Source: Aplectana chamaeleonis
Lineage: Eukaryota; Nematoda; Chromadorea; Rhabditida; Cosmocercidae
Assembly (NCBI GenBank): GCA_029168955.1
Contig: JAPDOI010000209.1
Coordinates: 434,001 to 498,000 of the forward strand
Length of the DNA: 64,000 nucleotides
Direction: 5' to 3'
Shown: one piece after another, positions 11,807 to 26,800 of the stretch
Layout: the number at the start of each line of letters is the position of its first letter
Numbering within the stretch: the stretch's first letter is position 1
Position numbers and translations under genes: made by a program
The notes under the pieces: model-generated
Seen by the model: only the letters and a program-made list of their open reading frames with translations
What the model was told of the DNA's origin: nothing
Database searches by the model: none

Positions 11807-14800
11807 CTGCAAACATTTGATATACTTCAACGGCAGAGAGCATTATAACCTTCAATGTCGAGATTATCTGCTAGAGTTTCGCGTGTAATATTCTTCCATT
11901 TTAGATTACCCGCATTTTTACCGGGCACAATCACCTAGAACATGTTCATCCAACCGGACAAATAGTCTAGGCCAAAAAATGATGTCACTGAAATAAGATT
12001 TCTTGGTGCGTTTCTCGCCATTCATTCGTAATTTCGCAAACTCATGGTGGCCAACGTACTGTTTTGGGTGGGAAACTCGGAAACGAAATTCATCTTGAAC
12101 ACTTTGAGTAAGATAAAAAAGTTTTTGGACATAGTCACAAGATTTCACAAGGTTGCTGAGTTGAATACAAAACTTAGGTGTCAGGCAGGAATCGAACCCG
12201 GATTGCACCGCTCATCGGGCGAGAGTGTCAGACTGCGTGTGAATGGGCATGAAAATTAGCGATCTGAAGTATCCACAATCAACGTCGGTGACTTTCTTCC
12301 TAATGTTGCCATAGTTACATTTGTTTTCACACACATGAACTTTATAATTTCATATTAACAGATATTGGAAGGAACGGACTTCCAAACCAGCGCTTAGGTG
12401 GAGCCGAGTGCACTGAGAAAGCAGTTTGTGTGCCTTATAGTTGAGAATCGGCATACACAAGTTGCCCACGGAAAGAAGGAGCGAAGGTTGTCGACACATT
12501 TGATTTCCAATTTTTACAATGGAAAAAAGTTCCTAAACTTTTCTACAAGGAATTCTATTACTTCACAAAAACCCGTGACTGCTTACAGGAGAACTCCTTC
12601 TGGTCATAGTGGCCATTCCAAATGGAATGACCTTTTCTAGTTTTAATTTTGAACTTAAAATGCGAATATACCCTCCCTTTTATAAGTTTTTCTAGGCTTC
12701 GCGGCAAAGTAAAGATAGGGATTTCTAGACTCTCGTCAGGCAACTTTTGAAGTGTTCAGAAAAATTTTTCTCGGATTCCGCTCAAAACATGTATGTAGCG
12801 AAAAATGAGGATGCTGAACACGCGTCTTAAAGGCATCGTACGCGCTGAAAACCACTCACCGTTTTCTGAGTTTGAGTCATTGGCTGGGCCTGCCTGAGAA
12901 CGTGGGTAGAGTTTGTCGAGTCACGACGCATCATTGGGAAGATATGGGAGATCGAATGCCTCGAATTCCACCAAAAGAGGCCGGCCTTCCGACAGCCATG
13001 TGGCCTCAAATGGAAAAAGAAGGTAGCTTATCAACAAATGATACATCAACTTCCACTCATTTGCGCGATATAGCTTGTTGAGAAGCCTCTTTCTTTTTCA
13101 TTTTATGCCACATGGCTGTCAGAAGGCCGGCCTCTTTTGGTGGAATTCGAGGCATTCGATCACCCATATCTTCCCAATGATCCGTCGCTGACCCGAGAAA
13201 CTCTACCCACGTTCTCAGGCGGGCCCAACCAATGATTCAAACTCAAAAAAACGGTGAGTGGTTTTCAGCGCGTACGATGCCTTTAAACTCGTCTGTCGAT
13301 ACTCTTAATCAACATCAACGACAACGCGCACGCAGCGGTTTTGCGCCGCGCGCATCACGTGTGTCAGCCGAACCACTCCCCGCGCTGTGACTTCGAGCAA
13401 CATGCCCTCCACGGAGTTCAAACTTGTATGCGCTATAACCAACCCGCCCATTTCCTTCTTAGCCGTTGAGCGAGTGAGCGTGGATTGCATAGCGCCAACA
13501 GGTTTGAGGGCTGTATATAGCCACCTGTGGCTCGTTTTTAGACGTTCTTTCACCATAATTGCTGCAACGGACACCGCTACAATCGATTTCCAGGAAAAAA
13601 CTCAAAGCTCTATTCCATCGTAAACACTGCCTTTATTACTTGGGAAATTGGCAAAATAAAGACAATTTTGTGTTCACCACCCCCAAATGACCCCGTACAC
13701 AGAAGTTTTGAGGCAATTCATTAGCCTATCAAAAATCGATAAGCGAACCTCAAATTCGTGTTAAGCATTCAAAATCACCCCACAGAAAAAAATTTGAGCC
13801 TAATCTATTTTTGCACTCCAGAAAACGACAGAAGCCACTTTATTCCTTTGATATTTTACCCCGATGGAAATCCTTAGACGGAATATGTTGAAGACTTCCA
13901 ACAACAGAGAAACGGGCCTTAGATTCGTCAATAGCACCCCCAACAAACCCCCATAGCGAAGTTTTAAAGGTAGCTTACGCGCTTAGAAGTGATACCGATT
14001 TAATACACAAATACGATACCGATTTAAGCTGGCGACAAAATGGTTGAGATGGTGAGGCCGATAAACTCTTACGGGCTGTACAAGGGCGCTCACGACGTAG
14101 GAAGTATCAGGAACTAGCCAAGGTGACCGTATCCAAGTGTTTAATCTGGACGAGTTCGTATTGAGGGGTGGGAACTATGAGGAAAGAGTCTGCACGTTTT
14201 GCTCGCTCAATAAGGCTCATATACGGTCATTTTCACTCATTTTTTAAGGTTGCGGCGGCGCTAGGGTTCTACTGAAAGCCGTATGACCCAATAAAGGTCC
14301 CTATCTCAACCACTTTTACGAGCATGTGTGCTGCCTTTGAGGCATATCTGAAACATTTTTCTTAAACGCTCCCAGAACCACCACCTATGAGTATCTAGGG
14401 GAGCTCCGATGGGCATATTCGGATCCCATATCCAGTAATAGTTCTAGGAATGTACATCTCACATGGAATGGCCGCCTTGGCTAATAGTCGTTTCCTTGTT
14501 AGGACTCACCATTTTCACCTGTCGCTTAAACTCCGCAGGATCAAATTTATAGTTTGTGAACTTCTTGTGTGGTTCTCCTGTTTGAGGATGGTGACCGTCA
14601 TCTTCCGGATCAATCAGATGCTCCTAAAGTCCATGCGCCATGAACAAACCATGTTGTACAGTGTAAGCGAACGATACCTTGACAGTCGACCATGTAAAGT
14701 ACTTCACACCACGTAGGCGAGCCAAGTCTTTATAACAATTACGGTCACCACAGTTATATCTGAAAGGTAGCAGCTTTTCAAAGACCGACAAACAAATCCT

Positions 14801-17800
14801 CTATGTCTCAAACTATCGCAAGGAGAAGGGTTCAACCAGGTTACACGCAGTTTCCATGAATTAGACAACTGTCCACGTCACGATTTACTTGGACATCATA
14901 AGTGTACACCGGCAAAGCGATGTATTCCACACCCCAGCAGCAGCTGGCCCTCTACCAGAAGCGCGAAAACCACTAGACAAATGAGCCGTCACTTCTCAAT
15001 CCATAATGATAACGGCCAAAAGAAGGTATAGAAAGACCAGGGAAATTTCGAAGACATCTAATTTAGAACTAGTGATTTCGTGAGATTTTCATAGGTAAGG
15101 GTCCGCTGGCCCCCGATTCTCACATAGAGAATCTCTGGCAAACGTGGTAGCTAGAAGGGGGAACAGGGCAGGTTCACGTTTCGGGCCCCACCCTTGATAG
15201 TCGAAAAGGGGGGGTTTTGGGGCGGAGCCTCCGTCTTTGCTCCGTCCGTGCAAAGCAGTACAATTCAGGGAAAACCAGCCACTTTAGTCTGAGGGGAGAG
15301 GGAAGTGGCTGGCCTTGCACGAGCGGAGTCCGGTCTTGCCAGGGCTGCCCGTACACCTCGACAATACGCCCTTACTGCCGCTAATTTTCATATTCACCCT
15401 TCATCCTGCCCTTCTTCAACACCTGTGCTGCTTCAGAATTCTTTAACGAGCTCACCCGAAACCGGGTTGCATTAAAGCGGCCGTTTAGATTTGCCATGAA
15501 GCCAAAGCCGCTCCATTACAACCTGGCTCTTGAGTGAGCCTGTTGAAAAATACTGGAGCACCATATAATGAAAACTACATGTATTAACGAATGCAAATTT
15601 ATTGTTCCGTACTACGGAGATACAATAGGGTTTAACGTGTATTCAGAAAGCTTTTGGAGGCAACTTCATGATGATCGTGATCTTGATACACAGAAGGATG
15701 ACCGTGTTTCGCGATGGTAATAAGCACTATATACCGCGATAACAGAATAAATGTATGAGATATCACAGGGAATAGAAAGCCTAATGAAGCTGAGTTCGAA
15801 GAACCATGCGTTGAGATAGTTCAGGATAACCGCGATTCGGGATGACGAACAGACTAAACAAAATGACACTGGACAAGAAAGTGAGAAGAGTAAATCTAAA
15901 GCACGTTCATTAAACCATAGGCAGATTAAAGAGGGAGTCAAACTAACAAACGGTAAGGCATAAAAAGCGATAAAGCGAAGAAGTCAAAAGATTCAACATT
16001 ATTTCTCTCGTTCTGACAGAACAAGAAAATTGATCTTCGACGTCCAACCAAATAGACTCTAGGCTGGGTTGCCAATCACTTCACCGATCACAAGGAACGA
16101 GGGGGCGCATCCACATCGCTGATGACTCGCCTCTAAGAAAAGAATAGCATAGAACAATCTAAAATCAACAAGTTGGGCAGTATTTTGAGATAAAACTCAC
16201 TCTCATTGGGACCAGCATCCCATCAAGTAACGCAGAACTTGTGCGGCACGTGGTCTATCCTTCACGATTTCCACAGCCAATACGTCTCCAGCCGGCATCA
16301 GTCTTCGGGAAATCATTCTGGAAATGGTCAATGATAAGTTCGCAACTACGGCAATTTTGACATATGAGAAATGGGAGTGCGGTACAACACAAAAAAACTT
16401 CAGAACTCGCCAAAACGGAGTTTAAGCCTAAACGAAAATTATAAACAGTGCATGAAATCCACAAATTTTTAAAATTCTGAGATTATTCGCAAAAGAAAAT
16501 TCAGAAACGGATTTCAATTATTCGATTGATTACAGGACGAGAATTTCGAGTAATATGTGATAGGGAAAAACCGTTTTAGTGAAAAGTCTAATTCCAGGAC
16601 GAAAAAAATCGGTACAAATCATCATCTTAAAGGCAGTGTTCACGATGATTTTCGTTTCCGAGTCCTTTACTCAAAACAATGCGTTGGCTACCAAGTGTTA
16701 CCAAAATTACGAAGAAACGGCGAGAAACGCACTAAATCGTCTTATTCCAGTGACATTATTCTCTGGCCTTAATTATGTAGCTGTCCGGTTGGATGAACAC
16801 GATCATGGTGGTTGTCACCGATGAAAAATGGGACTAATCGAAAATGGAAGAATATTTTGGGCAAAACAGTATTAGTTAGGGGCCACAGGAAAGAACGGAG
16901 CAACACAAAATAGAAAATTACAAAAGGCGGCTCCACAAAAGATTTCATTGCCACAACAAACAGTTCCACTGAGAGTAAAGAAGCGGGGAAGAGTAAAGGA
17001 TTTCGTGTCCTTCTGACGCGTTTTTCTCGGTTTCTTCGTCATTTCAGTTCTACACGGGGGCCAAGTAATCGATTTAGCGACTAATCTCAGAATCGAAGAT
17101 TATCGTGAACACTGTCTTCAACGCTTATAAAAGTTATGATCAAGGGAAAATATTTTCAGAACACGCTTACGCGAAAAAAGGGGTTATAATTCGATTATGA
17201 AATTACTTATTTACGAATTGAGCCTGATTTGCTGAATTCGCTCTCATTTCCTATATACATTTTTTGCATTAATCGATTTCTACTGCTTAAAACTTATTTA
17301 TGCAATATTAAACGATTCGAGCTCATGTGGACCTAGATGAAGAGATCAACGAACACAAAAGAACAAATCAGGAGTGAGATTTTGATTCTTTAGCAGCAAA
17401 ATATTTTTGAAAATACTTCCAAACTGTGAAAGCGAACTCAGGAATGTCGAAAAATTCCATGCTTCAGAACGGATTTTTGGAGAAAGACAACTGATCGTTG
17501 AGAACTGTAAATCGTGTGCACAATACGAATGTAACTAACTGATGTCTTTAATATAACATTGGCATGGATCCTGAGAAGACTTTGCGTTCCCCATTGGAGG
17601 TTGGCGCAAACTCGGTGCACCTATGTTGTAGCATATTGCACCGAGTTTGCGCCAACGTTCAACAGTGAGCACGAAGTCTCTTCAGGATTCATGCGGACGT
17701 TATGTGCGTAAGGAAAAAATAAAAATAAATAAAAAATCAGCAAACTGTGAAGACAACAACCGTGAGAGCTCGAAGTAGTTGTCAGGCACAGGCCTGACAT

Positions 17801-20800
17801 TTCTCTTGTGCTTTGTTATCGAGGAGATGAAGAGAGGCACATATGACTGAGAAATCAAGCAGAAATACATTTTAACTGAAAAATATTAACAAAACATACC
17901 GCCTGAAGCCGTCTGGTTGCATCCTGACCGATCGATGCCGTCGATGGATTATTGCGCGAAGCGGCTTTTGAACTCGACCAATAGCAGTTGAGGAGGGAGG
18001 AGCGTTAGAGTCGATTCTCGCACTGCAGGTTAAAGTGCGGACATCTCCGAGCTCGCTTGCTCGCAGCACCAAGGGCGGACTCCGGTCTCCGCCCAGCCCC
18101 CTCCCACTTACGCAGCTGACCAATCAGAATTTTTGCAGCAGCAAGTCCGCCGCTCTAGACTTGCTGCTGAACCTTCAGAGGGGTGGGATCAGAGGCGGAC
18201 CTGCAGCCGTTGCTGTTACCCCGTTCGCCAGAGATAGCCAATCCGTCTTCGCCGCATCATCCTTAGCCATATTCTTTACCGAGAGCTTGTCTCACAGTTT
18301 AACGAAGAGTCGTCAATAACCCTCCAACCCACTTCAACGGAAAAATACGATGGTGCGGTTGCGTATTTCCGGGAAACATACAGTAGCCATGGTTGCCTCG
18401 CTTCCAGATTTGGAAATAATCGATAAGGTAACAACTTATATTTTTAGGTTATGGTTTTTTATGTTTCTCCGTTTTTTCGTGTGATTTCTGTGTGTACCTA
18501 TAGTAAAGCTTTCACGTGTGTTGATATGATATATTTGGACGGAAAACACGAAATGATTAAAGGCAGCGTTCACGATGGTCATCCTCGTTGGCTTTCCACA
18601 GTGAACTGATAAGCGAAAAGGATCCTAGGCTTCCAATGTCGAAAGAACGGTAGAAAACGAGCCAGGAGCGGCAAAATAACGGCTGCAAACAAGCGTTCTG
18701 GTGCCCCAGACACGCCTGGTGCCCCAGATCCGCCCATCGAAATGAACAAATGAAGACTCAGATTACAGGAATGATCAAGTCAAGGAAATGCTGATAAGTA
18801 AGCTGATCGCTTGATTGCACTGATAGGTATTATCCATCTAGCGGTCAATTCCTCCACGCTCAAAAATCAGCGTAGAAAATAGAGGGCCTATTTTAGCTCG
18901 AAAACGCGTCTTTCGTGTCCTTTTTAAGCATGCCTTGCTATATAGGGCACCAGATCTTCAGTAAGTCATGGAGATATCGAAAGTGAAATTTATCGTGAAC
19001 ACTGCCTTTGAAGTTTAGGGCGTTTTATTCTCCGGAATTCGAAAGAAATTTTGGAACTCGCCGTCGATTATGGCAGAATGACCTTAGAGGTGCATGAAAG
19101 CATGGCGACGTACGGCAAAGGCCCGCAAATTGACGGCGAAGTCCCAATTCGGGATAATCCAATGGCAGATTGTCCGAGTTGGCCAGCAAACATTCGCCGA
19201 TTCTCAAACGCCCATACATGACTAACGAGTTTCTATAGTTAGTGATAATACGCAACCGCACCAACGTTTTCTGCTGCCGAGTAGTCTAACTCAGAACTCA
19301 CAGCTCCATTATAGCAGCCCAGTCCGGTAGAAAAAGCAGGTGGGTGAGTCCAGCTCCGTGCATTCCAATGAATACGTCCGAGTTGTAGGTGGTTGCCAGT
19401 TGCGACAAGAACGGAACTTTTCTATAATGACGACAATCAGCTAAAATCAAATTCGTCTGAAAATGAAAAGTAGAAACACTCACCCATTGTAATCCACAAC
19501 CTTTACTGTAACACTGGGAATATCTTCCAACGTTTTCAGCAGCTGAAAAAAAAGGTTTGGGGGAAAAACACTAAAAAATAGCTGAGGAAAGCATTCATTA
19601 TTCACTCAGTATTCAGTAATCCCATCCAATCTGGAGCACACTCCCTTTCCGAGTGAGGTTTACATGGCGAATCGCGGACCCGAGACAGACGACAAGAGAC
19701 AGAGAGACAGATTGGCTGATCGGGCACGCCCCAGTTCTGTACTGGACCATGTGAAGCACGCATCGAAAAGAAGTGTATAGCCTTGACGAGTTCTCGAAAA
19801 ATAGAAAAAGGTTGTAAAAATCGTGATCAGCACACCCGAAAATTTTCGGGGCATCGGAGTTCAAAAAGATGCATGGGAAGCCTAGCAAATGGACAAAACG
19901 CGATCATTTGAGGCGGCCGCACGGCGTTGGCGACACCACTGTTCATTGGGATTTCGATCGCGAGCGGCAATCTACCGCCGCGGCCTCGTTCATACCCTAG
20001 ACTACAAGTGGCGGAAGACTGCACAGTAGTGCTCAACAGACGTTGGGGTGTTGCTCGGGTTCAAAATTAGGGATGAATTCTAGAATTCCGGATGACTGTA
20101 AAATTTCTCCACACGGCCGGATAACCCATAACGGACAGCGAAAACAATGTATAAGGATATATATCCTCAATTTTCTAACTCTGTTGAGCAAACTTCAGCA
20201 TACCAGTATGCATTAAAACGATTTCAGAACGTGAGCAACAGTCTTCTTAACCAGTCCGAGTACTCAGATACACCGCGAATGCTGGAAATGACGAGCGATT
20301 GCCTACAGTATGCACTATACTTGGGCAAATTGGAAATTTTTTCGAATGATCGACTTTTCGAATAAGTCGAAAATTAGACTTTTTCGAATGATCGACTTTC
20401 CGATTTAGCCGAAATTTCAACTTTTCGAATGATCGACTTTTTCGAATGAGTCGAAAAACAATTTTTCCGAATGATCGACTTTTCGATTTAGCCGGAATTT
20501 CCACTTTTCGAATGATCGACTTTTTCGGATAAGTCGAAAAACCCACTTTTCGAATGATCGACTTCTCGACTTATCCGGAAATCGCCCTTTTTCGAATGAT
20601 TGACTTCTCGACTAATCCAAAAATCGCGCTTTTTCGAATGATCGACTTTTCGATTTAGCCGGATTTTCCACTTTTCGAATAGTCGACTTAGTCGATTCAA
20701 TCGAAGTTGACTTTTTTCAATCGGATGATGATTCGATCATTCGATTCGTCCCAAGTATATAGTATGCACGGATCGCACTGATACTTTCAGTTCTCCATTG

Positions 20801-23800
20801 ACGGTTGATGCAAATTCGGCGCAGACATTTGATAACATATGTTTGTGCACTGAGTTTGCGCCAACCGTCAAAAGGCGACCGAGAGTACCACCGCGATCCG
20901 TGTCGACGACTCAGAAAAAGATCTCCGAATATATCATTATTGATATCCTCTGTGGAAATAACCAAATATCCCATCACTCTTGGCGCGTGCGGCACGAGCG
21001 ACGATGCTGCCTCCGTCTGCCCTACGCTGTCTCACTGTCGTTACCCTCCTTTCCGCATCCGCACGCAAAGGAAGCACAAGAAATTCGTTCACTTACAGCC
21101 TACATTTCATTCGTTTTGGATTATGGAGGCAGGATATTGGGTGTAAGCGGATAGGTCGAGATCCGCGGATAAGGGATAGGCGAACATGAGATTATGGATA
21201 ATCCACTCATTTTGCGGTTTTGGATAGGTCACCACACTGGTATGAAATACATACTGTCCATATCGAGGTGAAGTTACGAACCGCATTTGCAGACAATCAC
21301 TGTCGCAACACGTTGCTCTCAGATAATCGTGCTAGAACAAAGATTGATGATGGAGTGAACCCGTTATCTTAGCACGATTATCTTCGAGAGGAATGCTGCA
21401 ATCACGCTTGATTGCAACTATGGTCATAAACTTCACCCCAATATGGACAGTATGCAGGCTAGACCTAAGCTATAGAGAAATATGCATAAAGTGATCAGGA
21501 AAAAAAGATTAAAAACAAATACAGATATAGTAAGGAACAATGACGATGACATCTTCACTGACTCTGACTAAACTCAAATAAGAGGAACAGAAAAGCGAAA
21601 TGCACAGAAAAGAAACTGGACGAGTAGATTCCCAAAGCGGAGGACCAGCATTCAACGGACGGGCTCGTCATAACGACGGATCACTAGTGAGATTGGGGAT
21701 GATGCTCGATTGCACATGGTGTGGTGTGTAACAACCCCCATCCTCACATCCCTCCTCAGCGGTTCGTGTCTGTGTATGAGAGCTAGGCAGCCACTTGCTA
21801 GTGCGTGCGTGTGTGTCACCAATTCATTCACTACTACATGGCAGCACCAGTTCCCTATCGAACAAATGACAACAAGGTCTGTTCAATCAGTTTAAACCTC
21901 AAGTACCTGCTGACTATTTGAAGCAAGTCATTCTAAACTTATCGGCTACGTTATTGATTGATCATCGACGCGGTATACATGAGATTTGCCTGGGCTTCAT
22001 TATATTCTTCGTATGGCTGTTTTCTTCATATGGCTTTTTGTTGTATGAACTACTGCAACCGACCATGCTAATGCCCATTTGAGCCCTTAAAAGTTGGGAA
22101 AAGCTTAGGCTGTTTAAAGACAGTGTTCACGATGAATCTCGTTTTCGAGTTTTCAATGTGAAACACTATGCTGGCAGATACTGGAATGGAAGCGGTTGAA
22201 GAAACCACCCAGAGCCGGCCAGAAATCGATAAACACGGCGGCGAAGTGAAGATGTCGTTAGCCCAGTACGCCTGCTCAGCCCGCCCCGTCTGATAGAATC
22301 GCGCATATTTCGCCATTGGCGCGCGCTTGCGGTAACTAACAGGGTCCGTGAGCTCGTACACACTCTGAACCTGTACGTAAGTTGGAAACCGTTATTTGAG
22401 CTTATTCTGAGCGTTTTTCTCCGTTGTTTCTTGACTTCTAGAAAAGCCACGACCACAACCCCATTTTTTAAATCGAACTCGACTGTGATATTCATCGTGA
22501 ACACTCCCTTCAAAAGACCGCGCGCTCTACGGCAAATTAATTCATGAGGTTTTAAAATCGGATTTCCGTGGTGAATGACCCTGTTTTTTTTAATTTTTAG
22601 GTGCCTCCTGTCTGCTCACCTGTAGTAAAAGTTCTTCTCAGTAGGGCTCTCCCAACTACAACAAAAACGAATCTTTTTCTGAAGAACAAGCGACAAGAAA
22701 TCTAGCTCATAACGTGAGTGAGACTGAGAAAGTCGAAAAAAGTCAAAAAGTTCGGTTTTTACCGATTTTTTTTTCGCTCGCTCTTTCCAGCCCAAGCTAT
22801 GACAATGTGTTTTTTTCACAAAAGAGAAATTCCGGCAGCGATTCAAAACCACGGCAAGGCTCTAACGAATACCAGAAGGCGTTTTTTATTGACCGGCAGC
22901 GAGCTATAATAAAACTTTATTGCGGGGTGATGTTTTCCTCCGTCCCAGTGGGTTATGGCTCTTCTTATCCAACGGCTTCACTCTTCCCTAGATATTTTAT
23001 CTAACAGCTCACCACATTCAATCTGTCCGGGCGAGGATTTCGTAAATTTGATGAGGCAAATGCCCCTCATCCAAAATTCTCCATATCCTTCTAAATGATG
23101 GCCCGCGCTTTGGAGCAGCAAATACGTTAACTCACTGCGTGCGTGTGCGTGCGTGCGCTGCTTCTCCTTCTCCCCCACTCTCTCGCTGCGCCTCCTCGCT
23201 CTACAGGCGCACGCGAAAAAACAAAGCAAACTTCGGTTAAGTATTTGCATTTTTTTACTATCGTTCTATCGAACACATTCTATCGTTCTCTGAGCCAATT
23301 TCCGGTCTCCAATTGCGGACTACGGCTATTGCATCACGCGACACGATGATAATCGTGCTGGGACAAAGGCGAGTCGTGCCGGGATCAAGTGGTCCCAGCG
23401 CGATTGTCATCCTGTTGCGTGGTGCAACAGCCATTGTCCGCAAGTGCGGACCGAAAGCCTTTTCCACGCATACACGCAGAAATAACATGGAAAAAAAAGA
23501 ATTTCTCTCTGTTCTTCCCTTTTTTTTCTTGATATTCATGCGTGTGCTTATGACAAAGTCTGTAGGGATATTGATAATGTGTTTAGGAGGGAGGAGAAAA
23601 ATTAACGTTTCTCAACTTTCCCGGTGTTCTTTCTTCAAAATTCAGGAAAAATACAGCTTTGCTGTTCATTGACTGACAGTATGCTTAGTGGAAATACGTA
23701 ACCGCACGATCGCCTTTTCCCTTGCCGTAGACTGTATGTGCGCCGAGTTTATGCCAAGGCACGATAGGGACGCAGTGTATCAGTACTATCCGAACCGCTT

Positions 23801-26800
23801 GCTTATCTGCTATCATTTTCGAGTTTTAGAAGAAGAAAATGGGGATAGATAAAGTTTGGAACTTCTGACAAAACCTCAACAAGCTCCTGAATCATTGTTT
23901 TCAGATATGTAATCTGATTCAGCCGAAAGTATTGTATTACAGCCTATTTACTCACAAAGTGATATTGGCTCAGAAATAATCAAACTTCATGCTACAATCT
24001 TCACGAAAAGCCACTCAGAAAAAAATTCCCTGATTCCTCGTATGGTCTACGATATCAACAGTTATTGATCCCCCGTTATTGAACCTTTACTGAAAATGGA
24101 GAGCCTCGGCTCCCATAGCAACATCAGTGTTAAAAAAACGGTTGAAACGTGTCATGAGTAGCCCTACAAGGCTCAAAAAGGATGTGACATCATACCTGCA
24201 CCGCCCACTTCCTTGACGTCCGTCGAGGAGGAGGGCGGCGAGGGCACGCCACATTAATGTTTAGGGCCGTTTGAGGTCATTTATGGTTCGTCTTCAGCCG
24301 TTTTGCGACATTGGTGTTGCAATGGGATCCGGACCTGTCCATTTTCGACAAGAAGTCGAAGACTCTTTTTTTTCGTAAACAACTCAGACAGTAGGTGCTG
24401 ACTGACCGCTGGCAATCAAGGCCTCTCCGGGCGGTACGCCGGCAAGTTGCGGGCGTATCGCTGCTCATCGTGGCCTCGGCGAGCGAATCGCTGCGTTTCG
24501 GCGAGCGGATAGCGGCACCTGGGAAAGTCGATCACGCTAGCGGGCGGATCGCCGGCAAGCTCTGAAGCGGCGATCCGCCCGCAACCTGCCAGCGATCCGC
24601 CCGCAAGAGCTTTGATATCCAGCGATCCGCCCGCTGAGGTATGAGATGCAGCGATCCGCCCGCAACCTGCCAGCGATCCGCCCGCCAGGGCTTTGATAGC
24701 CAGCGATCCGCCCGCTCGAGTTTTACACGGAGAAACTTGTCAATCATTGACGAGTTCTTTTCTGTTATCAGTATCATGCTCAGAGTAAACAAACCGAAGA
24801 GTATAAAAGGCGCTCCATCGCACTGACTGCTCACTCGGCATTTCGAGGCCGATCCTGAATGGTGACTTAAGGCCCCGGTCAGACTTCGTCGAAAAACCTG
24901 TTGAGTCCGACTGAGTCCGAATGAGTCCGGGGTAGAAAAACCTGCTGAGTCCCGCTGAGTCCGGTTGCCCCCAGCGCCAACCAACTCCTCTGCGAAACAC
25001 GCAATTGATAGTGACGATTATCACCTCAGCTGTGAATCGGAACGTGTTTAGTGGCTGATTTTTCTTGTTTTCAACATGTCTGAATCTGATTTCCGTATCA
25101 GCAGCAGGTGGGGCAGAGCGCAGACGAAGAGAGTCGAGATGTAGCGGGACTCGGCAGGTCGCATTCGGCCGAAAAAATGCACCCAAATCACGTGAGAAAC
25201 TCCTATATCGACCGGGTGGGGTGAGGACGATTTTGGTGAACTCAGTGGGACTCAGTCGTTGCATTGGCCCCGCCCTTGTACGCATGAGAACCATCAGCAT
25301 CGACCGGGGGGATTGCGGTGGGCATCAGACGGTCGCAGTCGGACTCAGCGGGTTGATTTTTTTGCACCCGTCTTCCACGAATTCGATGCGTATCGACCCG
25401 GTGGAACTCAGTAGATCCACCGACTATGACGGGGGCCTAAAACCATCTCTAAAGGATCACTCAGAGGCCGAAGGATGATTTTTGGCAGCTAAGGAGATGG
25501 TCTCCACGGCTAGGGGGGGGGGGTGTGGTTCCGCACACGGAGACCGTGGTGGGAACCACAGGAAACTAGCATGTTGCATCGAGGGCGGATCGCTGGCTAA
25601 TGGCGGGCGGATCACTGACTACTGCCAAGCGGATCGCTGGCTACTGGCAGGCGGATCGCTCGCTACTGCCGGGCGGATCGCTGGCTACTGCCGGGCGGAT
25701 CGCTGGCTACTTGCGGGCAGATCGCTGGCTACTGGCGGGCGGATCGCTGCCCACTCGCGGGCGGATGGCGGGGGATGTCGATCCGCCCGCCAAAAGCCAG
25801 CGATCCGCCTGCACCTATTGTCTGAGAATGCCTCTAAGCTACACGCCCAAACTTTACCACATTAAACCATTTTATTTGTTTATATAAAAGTGATAATTTT
25901 TTTCTGAGACGAATTGCCCTTCAAAATCTTTTGATATTTACGGCTAGGAGACTCCTTTTTTCAGTACACACCGTCATTTCCTCCAGTTGTATACTATCGA
26001 GACACATTCGGTCTCGAACCGGTTACGGATCGGGAGCGGAGAATGACGGAATCCGGCGCCGAGGGCTCCGACAACGATAGTATCGTCACAAAGTCGACAG
26101 GTAATTGCATACCGCATGGAGCTAGACTAAGCTTTTAAAGGCATCGTTCGCGCTGAAAACCAATATCCATTTTTCAGGCTCAATTTCATGATTGAGCCCG
26201 GCGAAACACGTTGAAGTTTTGCGCGTCAAAAACATGAGGCTCTGAAGTTGGAGTGGTTCAAAATGAAGATTCGCCACCAATTTTCACCAACCATCTAGCA
26301 CAAGGAACAGAAGCGCCACCACATGCGCGGATGATTCAGCATTTGAAATTTTTAATTCGGGAAATTCTAACATCCAAACTTGCCCAATGGATACTTTATT
26401 TTTCAAAATAAGTTCCAGTGAAAAAGAGGCAACAGGAATTCACCCACCTAATAAGTTTGAAGCAAAAAACACATCCGACGTTCTCAGATACTCGAGGGGG
26501 GGCGAGCCTCACTTCCACCAGGACGCCAGCCTTCCTTCCATGACAAGGCTGGCGTGCCAGTGGAACGAGGCTGGCGCCCCCAACGTCTCTTCGCGGCGGG
26601 ACCGTCCTACCCCGGTTCTCACCCGCACTGGTTACGCGGGTCATCCCAAAGCCAATAATTTTGGTACCCTTGGATTTGCTCCGTTCTCGCCGTTTCCTCG
26701 CCATTCAAGATGATTTCTAACTTTATTATACTTATGAAACACTGGAGAACCATGAAAATTTATAACAGTAATCAGAATACTCCTCATTTTAATGGTAGTC

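Noticed and set aside
12177..12250. tRNA gene
   Set aside because: B box is good but the acceptor stem does not pair; kept only as a tRNA-derived fragment.
13305..13623. ORFs open on both strands
   Set aside because: GC-rich repeat next to a MITE end (TCGTAAACACTGCCTTTA); no homology and no splice context.
16200..16310. 37-codon minus-strand frame after a TTTCCAG acceptor
   Set aside because: A stop precedes the only good donor, the phase does not fit EOGT, and no family is recognised.
18351..18428. ATG-initiated 26-codon frame ending at GTAACA, considered as first exon of the nested gene
   Set aside because: The phase fits, but the first half is the repeat word GGTGCGGTTGCGTATTTCC found at several other places; not enough to call.
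24532..25865. Long ORFs (up to 186 codons) on both strands
   Set aside because: They are periodic translations of the GCGATCCGCCCGC minisatellite and of the TIR element inside it; both strands look equally open.
26396..26713. Basic ORF on the minus strand and its plus-strand shadow
   Set aside because: It lies in the passenger segment of a MITE; composition is repeat-like and no splice support was found.
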